Origin: Diphasiastrum complanatum
Lineage: Eukaryota > Streptophyta > Lycopodiopsida > Lycopodiales > Lycopodiaceae
NCBI GenBank assembly: GCA_029204225.1
Contig: CM055099.1
Location: forward strand, 50,629,291-50,693,290
Direction: 5' to 3'
Length of the DNA: 64,000 bases
Shown here: in pieces, positions 24,801-33,814 of the stretch
Layout: each line of letters starts with the position of its first letter
How positions within the stretch are numbered: the first letter of the stretch is position 1
Notes under the pieces: model-generated
Seen by the model: only the letters and a program-made list of their open reading frames with translations
Told to the model about the DNA's origin: nothing
Database searches by the model: none
Translations under genes and position numbers: made by a program

Positions 24801-27800
24801 TGCACTAGGCCTGTCCACTAGGCGAAGGAACTCGGGCAAGGTTCCTCCTCGTATCCGTTCGGCGTGTACTTGCCAAGTTTGTTCTATGCTAGCTAAGCTA
24901 TTGTCTACACAATCAACCAAAATATAGCTCTTTGTAGGTTGTAGGCTTGTCAATTTCTTTGCATATGCTCTGAGATTTGTAGGCTTTATGGAGCAGTGAG
25001 TAAGGTGGAGAGTAGTATTTCTTAAGTGTTTTATGTATAACATCTCAATAAAAAAAACCTCAATATAGAAATTTGGACGGGAACATGTAGGACCAAAGTA
25101 ATAAAACATGCACATCAAAATGGATCAATTGATGTCTCAGGCATGCGCATAAGACATAGATTATAATTTATATTGTTGAGAATAGCACTGCTTGGAAGTA
25201 GATTGTGTTTCTGGTTAATAGTGAAATTTGAATTCTCAAAAGCTGACTTTTGGGAGTAGCTGCACTTTGATATATTACACAATTTTTAAAACTTTTGTTT
25301 TACACAAGCATGGCCCATGTTTGCACCCCGTAAACAAACATGGTTCTTGTCAGAACCATAGATGAATGCGTTGATGCAACACTTCTGCACATTTGTAAAT
25401 GCATACGCTGGTAATTATCAACTTTATAAGTATTTAAGGCTTGCGCCAGGTTCAAAATGACTACTTCAACAAGCATGTGTATGTTAAGCATAGTTTAAAA
25501 CTCCAAGTGAGCCTTATTGGCCGTGCTACTTATGCTAGCTCATGGTTACCAATATGCGAATTTCAATGTCAGCAAGGTTTTCTATGTCCCTTCTTGTTTA
25601 TTTCCATTCTTGTGCTAATTTCAGGCAAAGGTTGCATCTGTTCATTGATCTTTTGTGCTGTGCTTGGAATAACCGAATTATCTTTTCTGATATTTGTGTT
25701 TACTTGCAGCTCCTTCATATGGTTTTTCTGTGATCATTGAATTAGCAAGTTCTTAAGCATTTTTTAAGATGCATCTTACCTCAGTTTAGGTTAAAATTGA
25801 AAATCTCACTATTTTTTATTAGATTTTTGAATTGCGAGATTTCAAATATTTGTCCCTTCTCACCTAAGAGCTCTTAAGAATGTCTGGCTATGAATTAAGC
25901 ATAATAAAATAGCAGCCTTTGGGGAAAGAGAAAGAGCCACTTTTCTTTTAAGTCCAGGAAGGGTTCACATGACCTTCAACTGTTTGGAGTGATGCAAAGA
26001 AATCTCCATGTTCCAACCAGCTTTCGAACTAGATGAAGGATACACACTGGCTTTTTTAGTTGGGATCAAATCAAAGAAACATCTCTCTGGTGCTCTTGGA
26101 TGCTAATAACCCTTTTTCTAATAGATGCTATTAAACTGTGAACCATGAACTAATACATCCAGATTCCAAAGTGAACCCAGCTAACAAAAGGGTCTGAATG
26201 ATAATCTGACTTTTGTCATATTTATAGATTCAGATGCATCACTTCTGTGGAAGTTTTTCAGTCTATTCATATATTTCAAATATGTTGATCTTTTTTGTTT
26301 TGTTGAAGGGAAGTATAGTTTCATGAAAGATTCCTCCCTCAAAAACGTGGACCTAAAAGAGGAAACAATAATTGAGAAATGAGGATACACCATGTTATCA
26401 CAAAATAAAACTAGTGCATAATAGTGCATGTAATTGAGAGACTGTGAATAACAATACTAAACAGAATTTATGCTGGAAAGTCTTAAAAAAAGGATCAAAG
26501 TTGGCCTTCAAAAGGGGTGACATGCCTTCTGGTATGGGAAATGCATTTCCATAGATGGGGAAATGTTTCTCTGGTGTGGGAAATACGTGTCCCATAATAT
26601 TTTCCCTAGGGTGTTTAGGAAATGTTTTTCTAGTGTGGGAAATACGTGTCCCATAAAATTTTCCCTAGAGTGTTTAGTTCATTGTGGAGTCTGGGGAAAC
26701 ACTTCTTCCTAGGAAAAACTAGGGAAGCATCTTTTCCATAACTATGAATGGAAGAGAGTTCTAGGAGGGCATTGAAGTTTGCCAATTGCTTTTACCATCA
26801 TATTTGAATGAACACGTTCCCATTTGCTTAATGCATTTGAAATGCTCAATGTTAAGCCATTTTTGAGACTTGAAATTATCACCCTGACATCATTCAATGC
26901 CGTTTATCTTTTGTTAAGAAGCTTATGAAAATTGTGAATTATTAAGAATTTTTACGCAGATTGTTAGGAGCATGGGTGTTGCACTCTTGTTTCATAATGT
27001 TTCATAACCATTTCGATAGTTGTTGAAGAGTAGTCTACTTTGTTATACTAGTCACCAACTCATCTACCTGCCACTCTTTATTGTGTCTTCATGCACTGTG
27101 GTCCCTAACACACCACTTGACGTGCTAGTTTATATTTGGATATATTTTATGTGACATTTGTTTAGTAGCCATGCTCTCTGTTATCCCATAAGTATGTTCT
27201 CTGCCTTGAGATTCCCAGGAAGGGGCACATTGGTGTCAATTTCTACTTACGCAGTGAGGTTTGACATGTGTATCTCCTCAATATGATGTGCACTTTCTAC
27301 TTATGCAGTAAGTTGGGTATATGCATGTTCTGTGTGATGCGCAAGTAATCTTTTTGATGCTGTGATGTGTGTCGAACTGTTTTTCCAATCTCTTCCTACA
27401 TATTTTAGCGTTTGGTATCAGAGCATTCCTGCTTACTAACATACTATCAAATCATGCTTGATTGTAACATGGCATGGGATCATTTATTTTTTGTGTCAAA
27501 ATCCAACATTGGTATCAGTGCAAGGTCTTTAGATCTCTATTCATGGGCCCACCATACTTCTGCTGCACTTACGTTACTGCATTTTGCTTTTTAAGTATAT
27601 AAATCATGACCTATAATTTGAGCGAAATTCATCAGTATAAGCTAAGTTGCTTCTTTTTTTGAGTGACGTGGTGGGTGATGTGCTATGCAAAGTTAACCTG
27701 TGCTTATGACTTGATGCAGCTTTTTTGAATCTTCGTTCTTTATCACTCCATTTTCTAATTTAGATTGCAGCGATATAATAGAAAAGTGGGATAAACTCTG

Positions 27801-27984
27801 ATCTATGTTTTGATATTGTACTCTTTTGCAGTGTAAAGGTTGTAATGTATTTCACAAACTGGTGGACAATTTGAACCTTTTTCATGAGCTTAAGGGACAC
27901 ATCTTCAAGGACCAGTGCAAGCCAGGATTAAATCGCCTAGAACCATTTGATATTCTTCATTCTGAAGAATTCCCATTCTTTTAG
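12606..27984 (+). CDS. DNL-type zinc-finger protein (Zim17/HEP/ZR family), 4 exons
   Basis: The spliced frame encodes 251 aa: exons 12606-12843, 13409-13515, 13689-13946 and 27832-27984. The family (yeast Zim17/Tim15, algal HEP2, Arabidopsis ZR proteins) keeps organellar Hsp70 soluble and active. The C-terminal domain has CNVC (177-180), the conserved TTRAINPHAYTDGTVFVQ, CKGC (202-205) and FHKLVDNLNLFHE with the DNL signature at 213-215. The four Cys form the zinc site. Residues 1 to about 110 are Ser/Arg/Pro-rich, with few acidic residues before residue 82, as in a plastid or mitochondrial transit peptide. All introns are GT-AG and phases agree (1, 0, 0). Intron 3 is 13,885 bp, full of transposons, and separates the two CxxC pairs. 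No stop or frameshift is seen. The best plant matches I recall are ZR3-like (At5g27280), so a plastid location is likely but not proven. Confidence 0.85.
13409..13515 (+). CDS. DNL gene exon 2
   Basis: The acceptor is TTTTGCAG and the donor CAG|GTATCA. The exon completes a Ser codon split with exon 1 and adds 35 codons, including GERGGEDEEL and a Ser-rich linker. It is poorly conserved by nature. The support is exact phase agreement on both sides. Confidence 0.7.
13689..13946 (+). CDS. DNL gene exon 3 (first half of the zinc site)
   Basis: The acceptor is ACTTTGCAG and the donor CAG|GTTCTT. It encodes 86 codons ending in the conserved core PRRKMRVAFTCNVCGERTTR through DGTVFVQ. Both ends are phase 0. 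This exon supplies Cys177 and Cys180. Confidence 0.9.
13947..14937 (+). other. Start of DNL intron 3, no gene
   Basis: AT-rich intron sequence after the exon 3 donor. I see no domain, TIR or LTR in it. Confidence 0.5.
14938..15703. mobile_element. Non-autonomous hAT-like element 1 (750 bp, 8-bp TSD)
   Basis: The element spans 14946-15695 with perfect 10-bp terminal inverted repeats CATAGTTGCA and TGCAACTATG. It is flanked by the 8-bp direct repeat ATTGTAGT (14938-14945 and 15696-15703). An 8-bp target duplication with CATAG-type ends is characteristic of hAT. It encodes no transposase. Subterminal stretches near both ends are rich in CGTTTCGAAACGCG-like palindromes, and a GC-rich stem (GGGGGGCC/GGCCAGCCCCC) lies near 15320-15345. 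It sits in DNL intron 3. Confidence 0.85.
16105..16870. mobile_element. Non-autonomous hAT-like element 2 (750 bp, inverted relative to 1)
   Basis: The element spans 16113-16862, exactly 750 bp like element 1. Its ends are CATAGATGCA and TGCAACTATG (one mismatch). The flanking 8-bp repeats are TGACAAGT (16105-16112) and TGACAACT (16863-16870). Subterminal palindromes are GATTCGCGAT/ATCGCGATTC. A segment matching TTAATTAGAGCTTTCAT...CCCATATTGCCC lies near its left end in reverse orientation compared with element 1, so the two are related copies facing opposite ways. It has no coding capacity. Confidence 0.85.
16985..17500 (+). pseudogene. Degenerate copia gag fragment
   Basis: Pieces of a gag protein appear in shifting plus-strand frames: MASHNESP, NLDGTNYSV, MFETINTAHSL, then EHIMKVRNLL and LAATGESAFDRGVVSI. 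These match the usual copia gag order (LDGTNYxxW..., then the EHIxKxRNLxxxLAATGE block). Several stops and shifts break it. No knuckle, LTR or primer-binding site belongs to it clearly. It is a relic inside DNL intron 3. Confidence 0.5.
18013..18025 (-). other. Polypurine tract of element C
   Basis: The plus-strand CTCTCCCTCAATG is TTGAGGGAGAG on the element strand, directly before the LTR start. The identical motif occurs beside the C-family scrap at 51148. Confidence 0.7.
18084..18857 (-). pseudogene. Element C: RT C-terminus and RNase H
   Basis: A 257-codon open frame. It has the RT thumb/connection segment (YRQLVGSLIYLTHTRPDISY), then RNase H with YTDADWAG, LSSTEAEYRA and SCDNQSC, so the catalytic Asp, Glu and Asp are present. 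After SCDNQSCIHL the frame shifts. The true C-terminus (KNPVLHARTKHIEIHYHFVREK) continues in the overlapping frame 18007-18315, so one frameshift breaks the end. Confidence 0.8.
18784..19313 (-). pseudogene. Element C: reverse transcriptase palm
   Basis: It contains FYGLKQAPRTWY and the catalytic YVDD (18958-18969) followed by LIITGSNESLI. The fingers continue upstream with QQMDVKSAFLNG-like text between 19113 and 19313, broken by a stop. YVDD is intact, but the frame is not continuous with the RNase H frame. Confidence 0.75.
19314..19832 (-). pseudogene. Element C: linker and N-terminal RT
   Basis: An open frame of 172 codons. It has an acidic linker with RRSSRNRKPPARL, then the RT entry motif (NRTWNLVELPDGKTPITCKW, IYKIKYGADGQLNKYKARLVARGFEQ). 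It ends at a stop right after GFEQ, where intact elements continue. Confidence 0.8.
19859..20410 (-). pseudogene. Element C: integrase (start deleted)
   Basis: The frame encodes KTLRSDGGGEY (second catalytic Asp), YSPQQNGVAERKNRSIVEMA (catalytic Glu) and the GKKPNISHLRVFGCDAYAH block. The HHCC finger and first catalytic Asp are missing: the sequence runs from the protease region directly into FISKKSDAFAKFSEFKALVE. The deletion removes GAG-pre and early integrase. Confidence 0.8.
20411..20752 (-). pseudogene. Element C: zinc knuckle and protease
   Basis: On the minus strand, CRYCNKPGHWEREC (a full CCHC knuckle) lies near 20700-20745 and DTWYIDSGASKHMTSRKEW (protease DSGA intact) near 20440-20500. 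Between them an Asp/Gln/Tyr-rich spacer is built from two similar units of about 60 bp (GATGTTGATCAGTATAATTG-like, 20575-20645). The knuckle abuts the right LTR, so gag and the primer-binding site are lost. Confidence 0.7.
22267..22380. repeat. Repeat Z, copy 1
   Basis: A direct repeat of 24703-24860. Shared text includes TGCATGGTA, GTGTGCGATTTTACATCTTG and CACTAGGCGAAGGAACTCGG. Copy 2 carries about 45 extra bases. Z follows an X unit each time, so X-Z may be one duplicated block. Confidence 0.7.
22381..23340. other. Non-coding interval between the repeat pairs
   Basis: AT-rich at first, with an ACCTCCCTTCTTGAAAAGAAA motif, then mixed sequence. I find no domain on either strand. Confidence 0.4.
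24703..24860. repeat. Repeat Z, copy 2
   Basis: The second copy of the Z repeat described at 22267-22380, with an insertion around CCCTTTTGACCCGTGGCACG. It ends at CTCGTATCCG. Confidence 0.7.
24861..27412 (+). other. DNL intron 3, distal part without genes
   Basis: No coding domain was seen. A short tandem duplication lies at about 26573-26676 (TGTGGGAAATACGTGTCCCA and TTTTCCCTAG twice). Another small pair (TTCTACTTACGCAGTGAG / TTCTACTTATGCAGTAAG) lies near 27240-27315. Confidence 0.45.
27413..27521 (+). other. Two copia-type primer-binding motifs
   Basis: TGGTATCAGAGC at 27413-27424 is an exact copia primer-binding site, and TGGTATCAGTGC at 27510-27521 differs by one base. Both read on the plus strand, 97 bp apart, with no gag following. 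They are probably the leader of a lost retroelement and lie only about 300 bp before DNL exon 4. Confidence 0.5.
27832..27984 (+). CDS. DNL gene exon 4 (second half of the zinc site)
   Basis: The acceptor is CTCTTTTGCAG and the exon is phase 0. It has 50 codons plus TAG: CKGCNVFHKLVDNLNLFHEL, then a C-terminal tail ending EEFPFF. It completes the zinc finger begun in exon 3. It was found because CKGC and DNL must follow exon 3 in this family and do so in frame 13.9 kb downstream. Confidence 0.9.
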   Translation, partial: CKGCNVFHKLVDNLNLFHELKGHIFKDQCKPGLNRLEPFDILHSEEFPFF

Positions 27985-28640
27985 TTTAGGAATGTACTAT
28001 GCTTAGATATCAGAGTTACTTGTCTGTATATATTTTTGTTGTAGAGAACCAGCTTGATTTATACTTTGGTAAACTATTAAGATGTTTCATGTCTAAGATT
28101 GCTGGAAGTTCAACCGATTAAAATACTTTTCTTGAACCAGTTTGACAGTTCCCATCCTCATTGCTGTAAAGTGACACTGTTTCCTCTATCACAATTCGAA
28201 AAGCTCAAAGCTTTTTTAAGGTTTTATCTTGGTATTGAAATAGAGACGATTTGTAAATAAGTTGTGAAGGATTGCGCTTTGTGTTTTTTAAAGTTTGAAG
28301 TGACTTTTTCTGTACATGTTCAGACTACTACTACTATCTGCTCTTACTTTGTTGCAAGGAGAATATGAGAGGGGGGCCTTGAATAAGACTTTCAGCATTG
28401 TTGAAGTAAGGTTCAGCACTCTCAGTTATTTCTACTACTTCCCAGTTGTTGAATAGTATCATTGTAAGATTCTTTGATGCTTGAAGTCTTTGTGAACCTG
28501 TTCATTGTGTTCTTCAGATGGATCCTATACCCTCGTATGTTTCAAACAATCTTATTTCAATCAAGGTCATGAAATAGTATAATCCTTTATCGTCAGATTT
28601 ATTTGGTTTTGTGAATTGTGATCTAATGTGAACCTGCTTC
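27985..28640 (+). other. Probable 3' UTR and downstream flank of the DNL gene
   Basis: AT-rich sequence after the stop, with TTGTA and TATATATT motifs such as plant polyadenylation regions use. No single signal can be chosen. No other gene is seen. Confidence 0.35.
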
Positions 28641-29056
28641 TAGCCTAGATGATAGAATCATGAAAATAATTCACAAGATGATTAGACTAATCATATTAGT
28701 ACTCACTCACACAACAAGACGATTGAGCAATTGAGAATATCTCAGATTAATCATAAAGTCTGAAATTGGCTACAATGGAATGAGAGGAGGGTGCAGGTCC
28801 TCATTAGACATTATTAGCTTACCTCTAACTCAGGCGAAAGCAAAAAGCTAAAGCTAAGCTTATAATTAATTTAACTCTTATACTTGTATATGTCCAAGTC
28901 ATTTACTTAATAAAAAATTGTAAACCTTATAATAGTCTTCTAGCACCCTACTATATGCATAAATTTATAGCTAATCCTAAATCACATAGGCCCTAAAATA
29001 TAGCTTGCATGCATGGCCCATTAACATTAGTTGTCAAATTAGCATCGAGTATTAAC
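28641..29056 (-). mobile_element. 3' LTR region of copia E (outer end unknown)
   Basis: On the minus strand an LTR start TGTTAATACTCG follows AAAGGGGAG, a polypurine tract (29057-29065). The LTR therefore ends at 29056 on the plus strand. The other LTR is not in place, so the outer limit is a guess. Confidence 0.45.
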
Positions 29057-30770
29057 ACTCCCCTTTAGTGTTGATTTTGTTATCTATCACTCCTAGAAGT
29101 TCTCTAAACTTCTCAAACTTATTTTTACTTAGTTGGTTAGTAAAAATATTTGCAACTTGCTCTTTAGTAAGACAATAGATAAGCTCAACTTCATGATTGA
29201 TTTTCAAGTTTCTCTTTGATGGTGTTCTTGTACTTAAATATGTTTTGATTTGTTGCGAAAAAACGAATTCTTTTCTAATTTGATGCAACTCTTTGTTATC
29301 ACACTGAAAGTACTATAGGTGTTTCTTGTTCCATATAAAAATCATGTAGAATTCTTTGTAAACAAATTGCCTTGTTTGCTGCACTTGTAGGAGCTCGGTA
29401 CTGTGCCTTTGCAGATGATAATGCACTGGTAGGTTTCTTCTTTAAATTCGAAGATATAAACCTTGATCCAAGATCATAATTTGTAGTCAATCTTCAATCT
29501 TTCGCATCTCCAACCCAATCTACATCACAAATCTTTGCAATTGCAAAACATCTTGATTTCAATAAAAGATACCAAATCATAATGTGCTTCTAATGTATTT
29601 GAGTATCTGTTTTGTAGCTTTCCAATGAATCTGCTTAGGTTTAGCCATAATTGACTAACCATGCCAACAACATATGCAATATTTGGATGTATAAATGTTA
29701 GATAGATCAAACTTTCAACAAGTTGTATGTATAACACTTCATCTACATCTTGATCTTCATCAGCTTTCCTAAGCTTACACCCACAATCATATGGGGTTGA
29801 AATAGGTTTGCATTTTGATATTCCGAATTTTTTAAGTTGTTCATGTGCATACTTAGATTGAGAAATAAATAAATCATGTGCTGCTATCCAATTCCTAGAA
29901 AGTACTAGAATGAACCAAGATTTTTCATGTCAAATTTCGATGAGAGGTCTTTCTTAATATTTTGAATCAAAACTTGACTAGAACTTGTGATGATAAGTTC
30001 ATTAACATACATCACTACAATAACAATCTGATCATCTTTTATCGTAACATAAAGTGTATGCTTCGCACTACTCTTATGAAAATGTAAATAAATACTATCA
30101 TCTTGCTCATTTTCACAAGATATTTCAGTATCTTTATGAGATCCCATCTCATCAAAACTAATCGCTTATCATCACTTTCTCTTCTTAAATGTCATAAAAC
30201 TTACACTTTTTTCTTGATCATCATATCCAAGCATCAAACACTTTGTTGCCTTTGAATCCGACTTTCTTCTCATGTCCTTAGGTATATGAGCATATGCAAA
30301 TACTTCCAAACACTTTCAAGTGACTTACACTAGGTCTCTTACCTGTATAAGCTTCTTCTGGAGTTCCATTCTGTACTGCTTCAGCAGATCTTCAAGAACT
30401 TAGAAAGGTTCTTATTTTCATTGCTCCTAGAAATTTTCACAATAGAACAATTCTTCCATTTCACAACTCGATTTTGTATTTACTTGCAAATTGTCCCTTT
30501 ATACTATTGTCCTTACAAAACATTTGAAAATTTGTAGAAAGATATTGTCTCCCCCCTTTATTTAAATGCAATATCTTTATTTATCTACATGTTTCTTTTT
30601 AACCTATGCCTTATACCAAGAAAAACATTTGAATGCCTCACTTTTATTTTTCAAAAAATATACCCCATACCTTTCTAGAATAATCATCCACCATAAAATA
30701 ACTTGGAGCATACAATAACTTGCTCCACCATGAGACTATACTTTCATAGGAAAACACAAATTTGTATGAA
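29057..30770 (-). pseudogene. Decayed copia E pol (integrase, RT, RNase H)
   Basis: Pieces in minus-strand order: integrase start (APSYFMVDDYSRKVW, 30644-30750), weak middle integrase, RT palm (29905-30147) and RNase H (29299-29490, then VELIYCLTKEQVANIFTNQL at 29052-29288). The RT active site reads YVNE (29998-30009) instead of YVDD, and RNase H has SSAKAQY instead of SSTEAEY, so both catalytic centres are lost. Many stops and small deletions interrupt it. It is the most decayed copia copy here. Its 5' part is cut at the inverted module that begins at 30782. Confidence 0.7.
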
Positions 30771-30781
30771 CAAGTTCTAGA

Positions 30782-31340
30782 CATTGAAGACTTGGCCATC
30801 TTCAAGGGCTTCCGCAAACTTGCATTTAGAATAACTCTGCAGAAATACATTACCTTGAGACAGTCTGCAGAAATGAACTATGTTCGAGACAGCTTCGCGA
30901 AATGTTCGCGAAAGTTTCACGACAGTCCAAAAGTTCAACTATTTTTAACACCCTCGACTTTTTCACAAAATGTTCACGACAACTTTGCGACAATTCAAAA
31001 GTTCACTTATTTTAAACACCCTCGACTTTTTCGCAAAATGTTCGCGACAGTTTCGTGACAATTTAAAAGTTCAAATATTTTTAACACCTTCGACTTTGTT
31101 CGCGAAAAGTTCGCGAAGAGAGAAAAAATTTCCGAAGGTCATCTATTTTCATGTTAAACTGTTTTAAAGACACCTTCGCCTTTTTGAGGGCACCTTCGCC
31201 TTTTCAAGGGCACCTTCATCTTTTTTGCAAAATCCCGAAGAGAGAGAAAAATGCCGAAGGTCATCTACTTTGAACAAGGAACGTTCCCAGCCACTTTCCA
31301 AATTTGCGAAGTGAGAGAAAGCCACTTCCCTTATAAAGTG
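30782..31340 (+). repeat. 559-bp module, left copy (inverted repeat arm)
   Basis: This is an inverted copy of 34364-34922: same length, roughly 90% identical. It begins CATTGAAGACTTGGCC and ends CCCTTATAAAGTG, a TATA-like box at its 3' end. Inside are three 68-bp units starting AATGTTCGCGA / AATGTTCACGA at about 30900, 30968 and 31037, and three 20-bp units of GGGCACCTTCGCCTTTTCAA type at 31167-31226. TTCGCGAA palindromes recur. It resembles an LTR U3 with repeated enhancer-like units. Frames in it are repeat-derived. Confidence 0.8.
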
Positions 31341-31832
31341 CGAATACTCCATGTCAATAGTAGGTAGAACAAACCCATAGATATTGAAGATTGAACACCC
31401 CTCTCTATTGTGCTAATGAAGGCTGGAAACTGACAGACAGTTTGAAAGCCAAAATTGTTTTTTTAAAAGAGAATTGTGTTTGAACTTGTGAAGCCCAACA
31501 AGCCCTGAAAGAGCTGTTGAAAGGCATATTCAAAGTGGTTATTCGAAGTCTGAAGGTCACACCCAGGCAAGCGGGTTGTTGAAGAGCACACCTACGCAAG
31601 CAAGTTGTTGAAGGTTGTTGTCACGTAGGTTGTTGAAGGCTGTTGTCACGCGGGTTGTTGAAGGCTGTTGTCATGCGCTTGTCTTTCACCATTCCATAGT
31701 TTCGAACTATCATTCTCCTTCTTCATTCGGGACAAGTACCCTGATTATCTACGAAGACTTGCTCATACAAATTTGATAGCAGTCATCATGAAGAAGTTCT
31801 GAAGCAGCAGTTCCATCGACCTGTTTTCATTT
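31341..31832. other. Interval in the inverted-repeat loop
   Basis: A tandem of AAGGTTGTTGTCACGTAGGTTG-like units of about 25-30 bp lies near 31545-31680 (GGTTGTTGAAGGCTGTTGTCA repeated with changes). No coding domain was seen. Confidence 0.5.
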
Positions 31833-31997
31833 ATGAAGTTTATGAAAGGTACTATTGACAAAGCTGTGGCAGTCTTCAGTGGCAGATCTGTGAACGATCC
31901 AATGTAGGCTAAGAGGTTGTCTATAGGTTATGAACACTACTATTCTCCTCCGAACTATCGTTCTGCCAGGCGGACTCCAAACTTCAGATATATGTAG
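31833..31997 (+). pseudogene. Unrecognised small coding relic with one stop
   Basis: From ATG 31833 to TAG 31995-31997 there are 54 codons with one internal TAG (31905-31907). The text (KGTIDKAVAVFSGRSVNDP, then AKRLSIGYEHYYSPPNYRS and RRTPNFRYM) has the compositional look of a real protein end. I do not recognise the family. It lies 22 bp upstream of the SPC12 relic and shows the same kind of damage, so both may have been captured together. Confidence 0.35.
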
Positions 31998-32018
31998 CAT
32001 TGCCAGGCAGATATGTAT

Positions 32019-32282
32019 ATGGATTGGGAGGGGCAGAAACTGATTGAGGAGCTAATGTCGCATCTTCTGCTTGCATCAGCATTGATTTTCTTCAACACGG
32101 GCTTTGGCTTTAGTTTCGTCTAGCTCATATTTGTCATCTATGCCTCTGGGGCGCTACTCACCCTTCTCATCACTGTTCCGGATTGGCCTTTCTACAATCG
32201 CTGGCCTCTGGTGTCGCTTGATGCCAAAGTCGAGGAAGCCTTCAATAACAGGTTGTTGGAGGCCAAGGCTGCAACCCAGTAA
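32019..32282 (+). pseudogene. Signal peptidase complex subunit 1 (SPC12/SPCS1) pseudogene
   Basis: The 87-codon frame starts MDWEGQKLIEELM, continues through a hydrophobic hairpin and has ALLTLLITVPDWPFYNRWPL, closely matching plant SPC12 (MDWQGQKLxEQLM..., LTTLVTVPNWPFYNxHPLKWLD). SPC12 is a small ER membrane subunit of signal peptidase with two membrane helices. Codon 35 is TAG (32121-32123) where the family usually has Gln, so a single CAG-to-TAG change explains the break. The C-terminal Lys-rich tail is replaced and ends at TAA. No intron is visible, which would suit a retrocopy. It lies in the loop between the two 559-bp modules. Confidence 0.7.
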
Positions 32283-32422
32283 AAAACTTCAAAAACAATG
32301 AAGAAGTGGGAGCGGATTCTATATATGCACAGCTGTGAGAAAATGTCTGCATTAGCGCTGCTACTAATCGCCCACAATCCCAATCGCCCGAGGGAAGAGC
32401 AAGGAGGCAAAGAGAGAAGCCC

Positions 32423-32549
<127 letters not shown>

Positions 32550-32649
32550 CCGGGGCACAGAGAAAGTAATGAGGGAGATATAAATGTTGCGGCAGGCAAT
32601 AGGCAAGTAATGAGAGAAAGGCAAGTGCTGGCAGCACGGAAGTAGGGAG

Positions 32650-32908
32650 GGAGAGATAAATGTGTGTTTGAATATTTTAGAAGTTTACATAGGGGCAGGG
32701 AAGTAGGGAGGGAGAGTTAAATGCGTGTTTGAATATTTTAAAAGTTCACATAGGGTTTGAAAAATAGGATAGGTAAAAGAGAGAGAGAGAGGGCCCACCA
32801 CATGTCATAGACTTTAAAGGTCATAATGAGAGTGAGGGGGAGGGAAGGGTGAGAAGGGTATGAGAAGGGCACAAATTTGTCATCATGAAGGATGACAAAT
32901 AGTTAGTG

Positions 32909-32909
<1 letters not shown>
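32650..32909. other. Short purine-rich interval with a local duplication
   Basis: GGGGCAGGGAAGTAGGGAGGG-type sequence is repeated about 60 bp apart (AGTAGGGAGGGAGAG near 32640 and 32700, each followed by TTTGAATATTTTA.AAGTT). No gene was seen. Confidence 0.5.

Positions 32910-32963
<54 letters not shown>
32910..32963. repeat. (CA)n microsatellite
   Basis: A pure run of 27 CA units. Confidence 0.98.
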
Positions 32964-32966
<3 letters not shown>

Positions 32967-33814
32967 AGTTTTAAACCAAGACACGGTTCTCACGGGCCGT
33001 TGTTGACCCCTCCCAAACGACTGCAAAGGAGGTGTTTGCGACCCCTCCCTTCATCCCGCATAGGGACCGCATTTAGGCCATTTGTGGTCTTTTAGGCCAT
33101 GCATTTCACCACAAACGAAGACAACATTGACTGCATACACATCTGCATACATTTTTGTTCAAACGTTTTTTAGTTTTTTCCTTTGCAAAAACGTGACATT
33201 TTTCACGGACAGTGCGTGACATTTTCGGTGGCACAACGTGACATTTTTGACGCATGTGTGTTCCAAACCCCCCCTCCCCCCATACCTTTTTCTTTTTATT
33301 GTCTCTTTTGCTCCCCTCACCCCATTCCCCTCCTTTTTTTTTCAACCGTGCATTTTTTGGGCCATGGATAAAAGCTTGTGGGTAAAGATTAGGAGTTAAA
33401 GCTAGTGAGTTTGGGCTTGTGTGTAAACATTCCTGAAAAGGGGCCAAGATAGGGATTTGGGGGGTTGAAAAAAAAAAAGAAAGCAGTTTAAGGTAGTCAA
33501 GAGATTTTTTTTGTTCATTATTTATGGGTAAAACTTTGGTAATTCAAAATAAATAGGAAAGCCATGTAATAAAGACTATTGGCTAAAGTTTAAAGCACCT
33601 TGAAGTGTGTGAAAAAAATTAAAAGCTTAACTTCAAACTTCAAATATTTGAATTTAGAGAAAGATATTTGAATTTAGTGGGTGGGAAATCTTTTTGGGGC
33701 CCACCGCTCAATGCACATAATGTGCAAATGTATGGGAATATGCACTTTCCTCATACATGCATCCCCCTCCCTATCATTTTTAGTTAAGAAAGTGGTATGC
33801 ATGGGTGCACCCAT
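32964..33814. other. Gene-free flank left of copia F
   Basis: CGTGACATTTTT-type units repeat at 33191-33250. The 23 bases at 33212-33234 match the reverse complement of 7425-7447 with one mismatch. No coding domain was seen. Confidence 0.45.
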
